In this document: one piece after another, positions 12,401-24,400 of the stretch | Layout of the letters: every line of letters starts with the position of its first letter | Numbering within the stretch: position 1 is the first letter of the stretch | From: Branchiostoma floridae | Taxonomy: Eukaryota; Chordata; Leptocardii; Amphioxiformes; Branchiostomatidae | Direction: 5' to 3' | DNA length: 64,000 nucleotides | Assembly (NCBI RefSeq): GCF_000003815.2 | Contig: NC_049982.1 | Coordinates: 3,842,542-3,906,541, forward strand | Notes under the pieces: generated by a model | The model's input: the letters and a program-made list of their open reading frames with translations, nothing else | Database searches by the model: none | Told to the model about the DNA's origin: nothing | Translations under genes and position numbers: made by a program

Positions 12401-15400
12401 TCCACCACTTACCTGGTTTGTACCGGTAGGTGGCGGTCCAGATAGGGTTTCGCTGAGCACGGGAGGAGGCTCCCCAATATATGGTCGTTTCCCGGTCTGA
12501 CTCGGTTCTCCCCTTAGGCACACCTTTCATAATACTACTGACGGCCGAGGCAGCCGTCTTAGGTATCCACATGCTGCCCCTCAAGACTGATTCAGGGAGC
12601 CAATGGTCAAGAGTTGGCAGGGAAATGCTCGGTAATGGAATGAAGGTGGGGGATTCTAAACCTATATTCAGGTGCCAGTGAGAAAAGAAAATTGAACAGT
12701 GTAGGGAATTTAATTTTGGCTCATTTTTGTGAAAAAGCATAACAGTGGTTATATTAAATTAAATTAAATTAAATTCTATTTTCAAAAATTTCCAATGAAT
12801 TCAGGACGTAAAAATCAAGAACTGAGACCTGAAAGTACATCAGTCTCTTTTCTGATATTTTCTCCCTTTAAACATACATTTCACCAATCATAGTGACTGA
12901 CTGGAGAATAAGCTTATTTCCTTAGGCCACACCAATTTAATTTCTTGGTTCACGGATTTTTTCATAAAAAATATGGAGCAAGAGGGCGAAATAAAAATAA
13001 AAATAAAAATTGTAAAATGGTTGGGGTAAAGGTAACGGCTAATCCAAAACATAAAGAAAAAAAGTTTTCAGCTTGAAAAAAGTACAAAAACACTATTTTT
13101 GTACAGTAACAGCACCTGTACCCACACTTTAAGGAGCTTATAATATAAAGGCCAATTTGCTACACCAGAAAGTTGGTGAATGGTTTCATTAATGGTGAAA
13201 ATTTGCTGAGTGGTAATTTTTATTTTTATTTTTTTTTCCCAAAAAATAGGAGCGAGCGAATCCGTGAACCAAGAAATTAAATTGGTGTGGCCTTAGACAG
13301 CCAAATCACAGCAAAACAGCAATTTTGGGAACCTCCACCAAAAACCTTGAAACATCCCGTGACTGAACAGAATTGGCATTGTGTGATTGGGTGAAAGATG
13401 ATTAAAGACAGAACGGACCAATTGGAGTGTTGAAGTATAGAAAGATTGGCTCCTAGGCTGACATGCTGCTATTTGCATGTTTGCCTTCTTTGACAAGACC
13501 TATGACTTTTCATAAGCCAAGCCAAATATCACTGTATCATGTTGCAACGAGAGATTTTTTGTTGTAATGCGCTTAAGGGTTGCAGCTGCCGCAAACGTTT
13601 GTGAAGTAGACACGATCTTTGGAATGTACCATTTTTGGGGCGATAAATCCTTGCGACTGCCTCTAGTTCTCAAAAGAAGAAAATGTTTGGAAGTACAAAC
13701 CTTTGTCATAGTTGGACCGTGCCAAAAACTGGCAGTCAGCTTTGGCAGGCTTTGCGCTTAACAGTTTTCCAGGCATGGCAGGGAATGATTAGTAGTATAA
13801 GCCTAACGGAACTTCACCAACTTACCTGATGCCAACCACCAAAGAAACCCAGCAATGTATATGTAGCTCCAGCTTAAAGTGAGGGTTAGTGATGACCTTA
13901 CAAGCGATATTATACACACAGCCTCACCATATGAAAAATAAGCTGTTCTCTGCTAGATCTAGATCAACCCAGCTACCCATGCATTTAGGTGCTGCACAAA
14001 GTTAACATGTGGCTTAGAGATGGACTATTTATATGTCTTTCAAGATCAGGAGTCAGTACATGTATCTCAAATATGTGATACAAAGCCCACATATTTGAAA
14101 TTGACAAATCGTGACCCTGAATGGATCAAACTTCAACATAGTCCAATGGCATCTGAAAATTAAGGTATCAGGATAGATGCTCCCTTATACCCCGATATGA
14201 TATTATGCAGTTTTCTATAGCTACAGTGTCCCACACTCACAGTAATTGCCTGTCCAAAGCTGCCAAGCCTTTTTCAGAAACATTCTTTTTCCTGTTCAAG
14301 AAAAGAAGGTTACCGGTTGTGAGTGACTTGGAGACAGACTGTCTTATTGATCTCCTTTTCTTGGTGAAAACAATGCTAGAACTACACTATATTGTATGCC
14401 GAACATCCACCCATTGTTAGAACATAGAAAACCATGTTATGTGCTGACTTGGCAACAGGACAGACAATGACCAGTGATTACAAGTGTAGGCGCTTGCTGC
14501 ACAAGACAGCCCATAGAATCCGTCCACCACACAGGCACCGATTAGGGATGCGCAGGCCACCCCACAGGTCCTCTCACCTTCCTTCCCAGAATTCCCCTCC
14601 ATGCCTTTGATTTCATCTTTACGTTTTTCTTTGTTCTTGCGTGATTGCTCGTACGCAGCACGCCATTCTAGCCCGTAGAATTGGAGCAAGGGTGGGAAAG
14701 AGAGGAGAGAGAAAGAGCATGAGATAGAAGGGACTCAACATGCTGAATGGCACACACAATCCGGTGATGTCTGTATGTAGCCGCCTACACAATGATACAG
14801 ATCATGATTTCAGATCATCTGTTCTCAATGCATTGTCATGCAGTATAGAAGCAATTTTAGAAGCAATTTTGCATTGAGCAAAGTCAAATTGGTAAAAAGA
14901 CATGAAAAGTACTTTTGTGTTAAGTTTTTGTATTCTGCATGAAATTTCATAAATGAATTTGCTTCAAAGATGTTTTTATGTGGTACTTTGAACGATCTAC
15001 CAAGCTTTTTTCTAACTTACTATTATCAAGCATTTATCACTGCTGGAGAAAAGTACAAAATGCAGAATTTTGAAATTGTTTTCGTAGAATTTTGATATTG
15101 TTTTCCTTACACACAGACATCGCCGTTGTGGGGAGTTATGCACATATGGTTAACACATGGTTATATGCTGTCAGACATGTGAGGATGCAGGCTACACACT
15201 ACAGGGACAACAGAATGGTTAGCTGTCACGTGGGTATGGAATGTCAGAGTGGAAGAGAATGGTAGGGTGCCCAGCTGACAGTGCAATTATAAACAATAAT
15301 CATTATTAGACATTACAACAGAGGATTTCCACAAACAGCACAATACATTATACAAAACCTGGTCACAAAGCCAAACAACTCAATTGCAATGAAACAAAAC

Positions 15401-18400
15401 AACACAAGATATGAATGTTTGTGCGGAAAAAAAAAAAAAAATTTACCACCCCATGCAAACGACTGTTACTACTATCACCTTACAGATCAGAGACCTCTCT
15501 CTTTAAACATTTTCTCAATCGGGTTAACATGCAGTTTCCACAACCAAGGCAAGAATAAGGAAACTACTGCATGGTTAGAGTAAATTAGTTAACATTCAGC
15601 AAATGAAGTAAGCATTAAGTAATGGGGAGGGGAAGACCACCAAGAAGCATATCTTGTATAAAGAAAGTTTAACGTGTGTCTGAATTCACTACAGTGTATA
15701 CTGATTTTTTTTTTTTTTTACTATCTACTGTCTACATTTAGCTGAGTTGACAACCAGCACCCAAGCAATACCACCACTACGGACTACCATGCTACTAACA
15801 CCTCTAACTCTACCACAGTACCGCTCTACCACCACCAGTTACTCCGCCTGTGGAGCAAACTACCATGAACACCCCCACCTTTGTGTCAAGTGGCCTGTTC
15901 CACAATGATAGGCATTGCCGGAGTGGGACAGGCCCATTTCAAAAGTAGGGATGTTCAAGGTAGATATTTGAAAGGAAAACAGCAAGAAGTACCATGCAAT
16001 AGCAGTGCAAGTTCTAAAACTACAAGTCACCAATGTTACACCACCAGACTTGTCTGTTATAACTTGTAGGTGAATTTGGTTCATAGAACTTGACATCCAT
16101 GCACAAAATTTTGCTAAGACAAGCAAAAGACAAAGTTTCAAATTGTTCTCTTCTAAGGTCTACTTGAGTCATGTTGGCGTAAAAAAAATTTCCAGACATA
16201 ACGTGAAAAGATGTAGGTTTAAAAAGTAACATGCTTTTAAGAGTAAGACAAGAACACTATATCACTGGAAAAAAAACTAAAAAGAAACTTCGTCTTTTGA
16301 TCTTACATCATTTTTCTGGGCATATAACTGTATAGTCATTTACTGTAAGTTTTGATGCACTGTAAAATATGTTTCAAAAACCATTTGATTTTGGAATCAA
16401 CTTCATATAACACTTTTCCTCAAATCGCAGGAAAAATATGTGAAAGGTATGATTTTAATTGCGGACTACAAGAAAACATTTTCGATTGTCATCTGCCAAC
16501 AACATCTTTTGGAAAAGGGGTAGGACAAGTACACTAGCCCTATTGTCCAGGGCAAGTGAAAGCGCTGATCGGGCAAGTGCATGACCTTTCTTAAGTAAGA
16601 TTTTTCCATTAAGTCTGATTTTGATACTACGTCTTGTTACTTTTTCAGTTATGACATCAAGCAATGGTCAACATAGAAAAATAGAGGCAATAATAAGAAT
16701 TCCATTGCTGGAAGTGAAAATGCATACAAAAGTGACATTTGAATTTGGAGCAAGTGAAAAATTGGTTTGGGCAAGTAAATCTTCTGCTTGCCCGATAGGA
16801 CAAGTGCATTTTAGAAAACTTGTCCAACCGTGCCATTGTTTTGATAACCTGGCTGAGGTGTACTACAATGTATATGCCCAGAAAACGGATCCTTGCCAGC
16901 GTACTTCCACCAGACGACACGCCTGTCTCACCTAGAGCTGCCACCATGTTCTCTTCATCCAGGCTCCTGGTGTCGTAGTTCTTCCTCCTCCGGCTGCCCT
17001 TGTCCTCGTCTTTATCAAAGTCTTCCTTCCTTTTGGGCAACTGGGGAACCTCCTGAAGACGGTTTAAACTTTTTATTTAACATCTGGAAACTTACAGTAA
17101 CTATGTCCTTTTTTTATTTGAAGGACTAAAATAGACAATTTGTCATCCAAACAATTACCTAAGCTTGTCTTTGTCTTTATCAAAGTCTTCCTTCCTTTTG
17201 GGCAACAGTGAAACCTCCTGAAGACAATTCCTAGTATGTTTTTTCAACATCTGGACAGTTTAAGTAAACATGCCATTGTTTATTTGAGGGTACGTATAAT
17301 GGTAAGGAGGTAAAGGTAGTTCCATAGCCTTTTAAGGCCATTGGGGCAATGGGCTGTTATCAACTGTGTCTAGGGTATGGCACTGGAAGGTGGAGCTTAA
17401 CCCTCTCCTTCCATTCCTTCTATCTCCCAAACCTTAGTCAAGTACCAATTTTTACACCTTGGTGGAGTGCGTAAAGTCATGTTAAGTGGCTTTCCCAAGG
17501 GTAAATAATCAGTAGCACGACAGGATTCAAACACAGGACATTTTGGTTCCAAGCCAAATACCTTGCAGTTACCACACATGACCCCACTACAACTTATAGC
17601 TATTTGAAGGACTTTATGTATAGTTTGCAATTCACAAACAGTTTTCTCCTAAACAGTTAACAATCACTACTGACATCAGCTAGATTACCTTGGTGTAGTA
17701 GTGTGTATGTGCAATCTGACATTACCTTGGTGTAGTAGTGTGTATGTGCAATCTGACATTACCTTGGTGTAGTAGTGTGTATGTGCAATCTGACATTACC
17801 TTGGTGTAGTAGTGTGTATGTGCAATCTGACATTACCTTGGTGTAGTAGTGTGTATGTGCAATCTGACATTACCTTGGTGTAGTAGTGTGTATGTGCAAT
17901 CTGACATTACCTTGATGTAGTAGTGTGTACATGTATGTGTAATCTGACATTACCTTGGTGTAGTAGTGTGTATGTGCGATCTGACATTACCTAGATGTAG
18001 TAGTGTGTATGTGCAATCTGACATTACCTTGATGTAGTAGTGTGTATGTGCAATCTGACATTACCTTGATGTAGTAGTGTGTATGTGCAATCTGACATTA
18101 CCTTGATGTAGTAGTGTGTATGTGCAATCTGACATTACCTTGATGTAGTAGTGTGTATGTGCAATCTGACATTACCTTGGTGTAGTAGTGGGTATGTGCG
18201 ATCTGACATTACCTTGGTGTAGTAGTGTGTATGAGCAATCTGACATTACCTAGATGTAGTAGTGTGTATGTGCAATCTGACATTACCTAGATGTAGTAGT
18301 GTGTATGTGCAATCTGACATTACCTTGGTGTAGTAGTGTGTATGAGCAATCTGACATTACCCTGGTGTAGTAGTGTGTATGTGTAATCTGACATTACCTT

Positions 18401-21400
18401 GGTGTAGAAGTGGGTATGTGCAATCTGACATTACCTTAGTGTGGTAGTGTGTATGTGCAATCTGACATTACCTTGGTGTAGTAGTGTGTATGTGCAATCT
18501 GACATTACCTTAGTGTGGTAGTGTGTATGAGCAATATGACATTACCTTGGTGTAGTAGTGTGTATGTGCGATCTAACATTACCTAGATGTAGTAGTGGGT
18601 ATGTGCAATCTGACATTACCTTGGTGTAGTAGTGTGTATGAGCAATCTGACATTACCTTGGTGTAGTAGTGTGTATGTGCAATCTCCAACACCCCAAAGG
18701 CACTGGCGACTCCTCCGGGTACGTGGTTATCGTGGGAACTCTCCAGGCCCACCACACAAGCCTTCAGCACGGCTAACATGCCCTTGTACACCGCACGGCT
18801 CACTTTCTGTGGGACAAACGCAACAATTCTTATGTTAATTGTTATCTACAGTTGTACTACTTTTGCTAAGGCCATTTGATTTGACTATATGCAATATGAC
18901 ATCAGCATGTACATCAATTTTCAGCCAATTCCAAGAAAAAAAGTTTTGAATCACACTTAAAATCGTACAAAGCAGCTGCGAAATGAGATGAGGATTAGAA
19001 AAAAAAATGGACAACAGAATATACAATTTGTATAATGTCAATCCCAAGGCAGAAAAAAAAAGATGTGAAAGAATGAAAATAAAAATCTGCTGTTTGGCAC
19101 CCATTTTCTGTGTGTCATGTCAAAGTTCAACCTTCCTGACCACTTTTATTCCATAATGAAGGCAACTTTTTTGGACCAAACTGTTTCTGGGTTTCCCAGA
19201 GGACATCATCGATATAACCAAATCACCAAGGCCTAAAAAGAAAAAAAATCATCATGCATTTTATACTTAATTAAAACTAACTGAAAAGTGCTCCCTCCAT
19301 TCATACAAGTTTAACATGTTTTCTCACCACGTCCTCGATGTGATCGCTGTATCTGCCCTCCTTGCTGTTCTCCTCGTCCCTGACTGCGTTCTCCAGAAGC
19401 CGGTTGATGACGAACATGCGGAGAGACTCCTGCTCCATCAGTCTCTTCAGCTTCTTCAGCTGCAACCAGCCAACACCCTGGCCTTCCAGAACACTGCTCA
19501 CAACATCCTTCAGGAACTGTTGGTTCTCACTGGAAAAATAAACAAACAAACAAATAAACAACCAGCCAACACCCTGGTCCTCCAGAACACTGCTCACTAC
19601 GTCCTTCAGGAACTGTTGGTTCTCACTGGAAAAATAAACAAACAAACAAATAAACAAATAAACAACCAGCCGGCACCCTGGCCTTCCAGAACACTGCTCA
19701 CTACATCCTTCAGGAACTGTTGGTTCTCACTGGAAAAATAAACAAATAAATAAATAAACAAACAACCAGTCAACACCCTGGCCTTCCAGGACACTGCTCA
19801 CAACATCCTTCAGGAACTGTTGGTTCTCACTGGAAAAATAAACAAACAAACAAATAAACAACCAGCCAACACCCTGGTCCTCCAGAACACTGCTCACTAC
19901 GTCCTTCAGGAACTGTTGGTTCTCACTGGAAAAATAAACAAACAAACAAATAAACAAATAAACAACCAGCCGGCACCCTGGCCTTCCAGAACACTGCTCA
20001 CTACGTCCTTCAGGAACTGTTGGTTCTCACTGGAAAAAATAATCAGATAAACAAACAAATAAACAACCAGCCGACACCCTGGCCTTCCAGAACACTGCTC
20101 ACAACGTCCTTCAGGAACTGTTGGTTCTCACTGGAAAAATAAACACACAAATAATTAAGTAAACAAATAAACAACCAGCCGACACCCTGGCCTTCCAGAA
20201 CACTGCTCACTACATCCTTCAGGAACTGTTGGTTCTCACTGGAAAAATAAACAAACAAATAAATAAACAAATAAACAACCAGCCGACACCCTGGCCTTCC
20301 AGAACACTGCTCACTACGTCCTTCAGGAACTGTTGGTTCTCACTGGAAAAATAAACAAACAAATAAATAAACAACCAACCAGCCAACACCCTGGCCCTCC
20401 AGAAAACTGCTCACTACGTCCTTCAGGAAATGTTGGTACTCACTGGAAAAATAAACAAACAAATAAACAAATAAGCACTCGAGCACGACTACATCCTTCA
20501 GGCCATCTCTTAGTAGATTCTATGGTGGCATAAAAGGAGTGTAGCTGCCCCAGGAGTATCCATTTGCCACCAAAGGATCTGCAGCTGAGTGCACTGGTCC
20601 AAGGCACGGGAGGGGAGATCTTGAAATTTCATTACCATGTTTTTGGTCCTCCCCATGTCCACTTAACTCCAACATGAAAATTGGCTGGGGTGATCATTTT
20701 GTAACCTTGCCAAGCCAGAATCTTGAACAAACTGGGCAAACTGCACCAGTTCACTGCAGGAGCTTTCCAGAGATCGATGAAAGGGTGCTTGTAAAGACTG
20801 CATAACAATGCATGAAGCCAACGTATCGACAGTATCAGCTGTACTCAGATAACACTTTATGACACTCAGGACAAGCAAACTGAAAACGAGGTGTAAGCAT
20901 GTACCTGCTGTTGATCCTGGAGGAGTCCGGAGGAGACTGGGGACTTTTGTACCATTAGTCCACAAAACCCTGCTTATAAGTTTGTCTTTATGATACCTAG
21001 GACAAGCACACAGAAAAGAAGGTGTGACCATGTACCTGCTGTTGATCCTGGAGGAGTCTGGAGGGGACTGGGGGCTGCCCTTGGAGGGGGGAGGGGGTCT
21101 CCTGAGGGAGGACTGACTGCTGCTGTGCCTGATCAGGGACTTGTCTGCCAACGCTTTTCTGCTGCTGGGGGCTGGAGGAGAACAAAAACAAATCTTGTCG
21201 GTGAATCAATACAACAAAGTTTTCTTTTGTACACAACCTTAAAAGAATATTTCAAGTCACTCTGACAACAAAGTAACATTGATATCAAAATCAAGTTTCC
21301 TAATGAAAAAAACAGTATTGACAGAAACAGTAGAAGCCAGTTAATTGCACACTTGATAATCACACAATTCTGTTAATTGCACAAAATCCACAAATCCCAT

Positions 21401-24400
21401 GGTGGTGCGGTTCAGTTTAATAACTACGCTTTGTTGCACCATTCTGATAACTGCATGAAATATACTGGTTAATAGGGTGTGCAATTAAGCGGCTTCCACT
21501 GTATCACTGTAGACTGCCCGCTATCCTTGGAATAACATATGAATGTGCCCAATAAGGCTGGTTGTTTGTCTGTTGGACTCTAGAACTCTAGTTTAACAAA
21601 TTCCTATTGTGAACTTCGTCAATTGTGAAAAATAAATCCAAACTCAAATGATGAAAATGAGTCACTATCTATGCCGATAGGATCAGGGCAAACAAATAGC
21701 ATCATGCTTTACTTTGGATGTGCGCATCTTCTAGCGATTCACAGTGGAACCACTGCACAAAATACTCCCCAAACAAGGTCTAATAGATGACAGAGGTATA
21801 ATACTAGGTATGCCACTAAGAGAATCAAATAGAAGGCAAACAGCACAGCAGTACGGAAATCAGCACCACAGACAGCACTGTGCAGACAAACAACCTGCCA
21901 TACTGTGCCACATTGATATGTCAATCCAAGGATAAAAGGCAATCTACAGTGATATTCTGTCAATATTGATTTTCTTCTTTATTAGAAAGCTTGATTTAAG
22001 TATGTTACTTTGGTGTCAGAGTTCCATGAAATAGTTTTTTAGACCTGGGCAGATGAATATCACCAGACATAAATTTTTTCAGGACTGAAACATGAAACAC
22101 ATTTTTTCCTAGGCCTTGTCCACATATTACTAACATCATCACTACTGCCCTAGATAATATAGGAGAGATCGAGAAGAGTAAAGACCAACCTCGTGGGAAA
22201 GGGCCAAAGGACTTGCCACCATCACTTCCCCTTGACCTGGTGCTGAGGGTGGACACTCCACTGCTGCTCCTCTGTAGGCTATCTGCTAACAGGAACATTG
22301 TCACAACATTCAGCTCGAGTTCAATGTAACATTCTATCATCAAAACTAAAATCAAGATTAAACTATTCACGGATGTAAGATCAAGATTGTTGTTCAAGGA
22401 ACTAGGAGCATTTCTTCCCTTGAATAACTTGAGAACATCTGCATGATTTAAGATTTTTAAACCAAACAGATGATGAAAAACAGTTAACACATTGCTAAGG
22501 CTGACTAGATATGGCAAGTGGCTGTACAAGTCTTTTAACAATAAAGTACACCTCTACTTTTTAAAGGTGCAAACTATATTTTGTGCCATAACAGTGTGCA
22601 GGAAAACGTGAAAATTTTCACATTATGTAGTACTACATAATAATACAACATTTAGTTATACATAATGGCAATCCCTGTATTTCTATTGAAATAACTAGTG
22701 ATGATTTAAATGGAGTTGATATGCTTAAATGAGTGATTCTTTGCTGAAGATGAATACTGTTACACTACAAACTTTAAAAACAGATTGTAAGATGGGCAGT
22801 GTCTCTACTTTTAGCTTAGTGTTGGGTCAAAAAACCTGAAGAAAAGTAAGAAATTTGAACCCAGAGAGCTAACATAAAGTTAGAACCTACAAGTGACATA
22901 ATAGATAGTGTGTATTGTATAGTTCTTCAAATTAACAATAGACACATGTCAAGTAACTTCACATTTTACTGTACTTAACCAATTGAACAAGACTTGAACA
23001 TAGAATGATAACTAAGACTAGTTCAACAAAAGAGTCAAAGACACACTTACAGAACTGGAGAGGAAGACTTATTGGTACACTGTACAGTACCCTACTTCCC
23101 ATGCACTGGAAAATGAGGACATGCTACAAAAAGGCTCCGCCAGTGGGGCGTCGCCAAAAACAGTGGTGAAGAAACCAAACGGAAGTTAGGCAGTGTGACT
23201 GAACAAAGGTTACGGTGAAAAAAACGTAGTAGTCGTAAAGCCAAATCATATTTAGAAGCTCAAAAACAAGAGCTGGAAAATCATGCTAAAATTCATTGAG
23301 ACACACAAGCTAAGTTTCTCTTTGATCAACTCTCTACAACATCACCATGAATTAAAACAACTGAAAACAGTCCGTTTTAGATCTAGTGAGAAATGGCGAT
23401 TTTGCAACACGGCATTGTGGGAAGGCTACAGCAGAGCATGCTGGGAAACCAGGTACTGTGGACGTACTTGCGAATGAGAAAAAGCTACTCATGCTGCTTT
23501 TCATACGTGTGTAACCGTTGCGGTCGCTGCTTGTTGCCGAGGAAACCGACTCGGCGTCCGACTGGTCAATCTTCAGGTTGGAGATCTTGCTGGCGATGGA
23601 CGCCAGCGACCACGTTGACTGGGGATCGCCTACCGAGGGGTGGAAACGAAGGAAGGTTTACATGTGTCAAAACCTTTTGAGATATCTACCATATCATGCT
23701 GTAATTGTTCTTATCAGGAACACTTATAATACTAATCTATACCAAGGCAAGCAACCACGTAGACTGGGGATCGCCTACCGAGGGGTGGAAACGAAGGAAG
23801 GTTTACATGTGTCAAAACCTTTAGAGAAATCTACTATATTGTGCTGTTAGTAATTCTTCTTATCAGTAACATTTTGGAGATCTTGATGGCAATGGATGCC
23901 AGCGACCACGTCGACTAGGGGTCACCTTCCAGGGAAAACGTACGAAGGTTTAAGCGTGTCAATACCTGTGATATTTCTACTGAGAAAATAAAGCACAAAC
24001 AATTGTCAAGATATTGACAATTTTTAACTACCAGGCAAGTTAGATTTTTTTCTATTGAGTGAGATTTTTATACACTTGCTACATTTGTACTTTTAAACTT
24101 AACAAGAATTCCATCGATGGAAGTGAAAATACAGAAAAATGTCATTCAAACTTCAGGCAAGTGAAAAGTTGGTTTGGGCAAGTAAATTTTTTATGTACTT
24201 GCCCAACAGGACAAGTGAATTTTAGAAAACTTGTCCAACCCTGACCAAATGAAAAACGACACCCACCACCTCCTTGAGATCTCACCTTTCTCCACCAGAC
24301 TGGGCAGCCCCGCGCCCCTGCCCGTCCCGTCCCCGTGCACAGGCAGCTCGTACATGGACATGGACGGGCCGTAGGGGCGCGACTTGGGGATGTTGTTGTT

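Noticed and set aside
17684-18685. CRISPR-like regular 37-nt repeats
   Set aside because: There are no variable spacers; units are contiguous and contain the end of a coding exon with a donor site, in a clearly eukaryotic gene.
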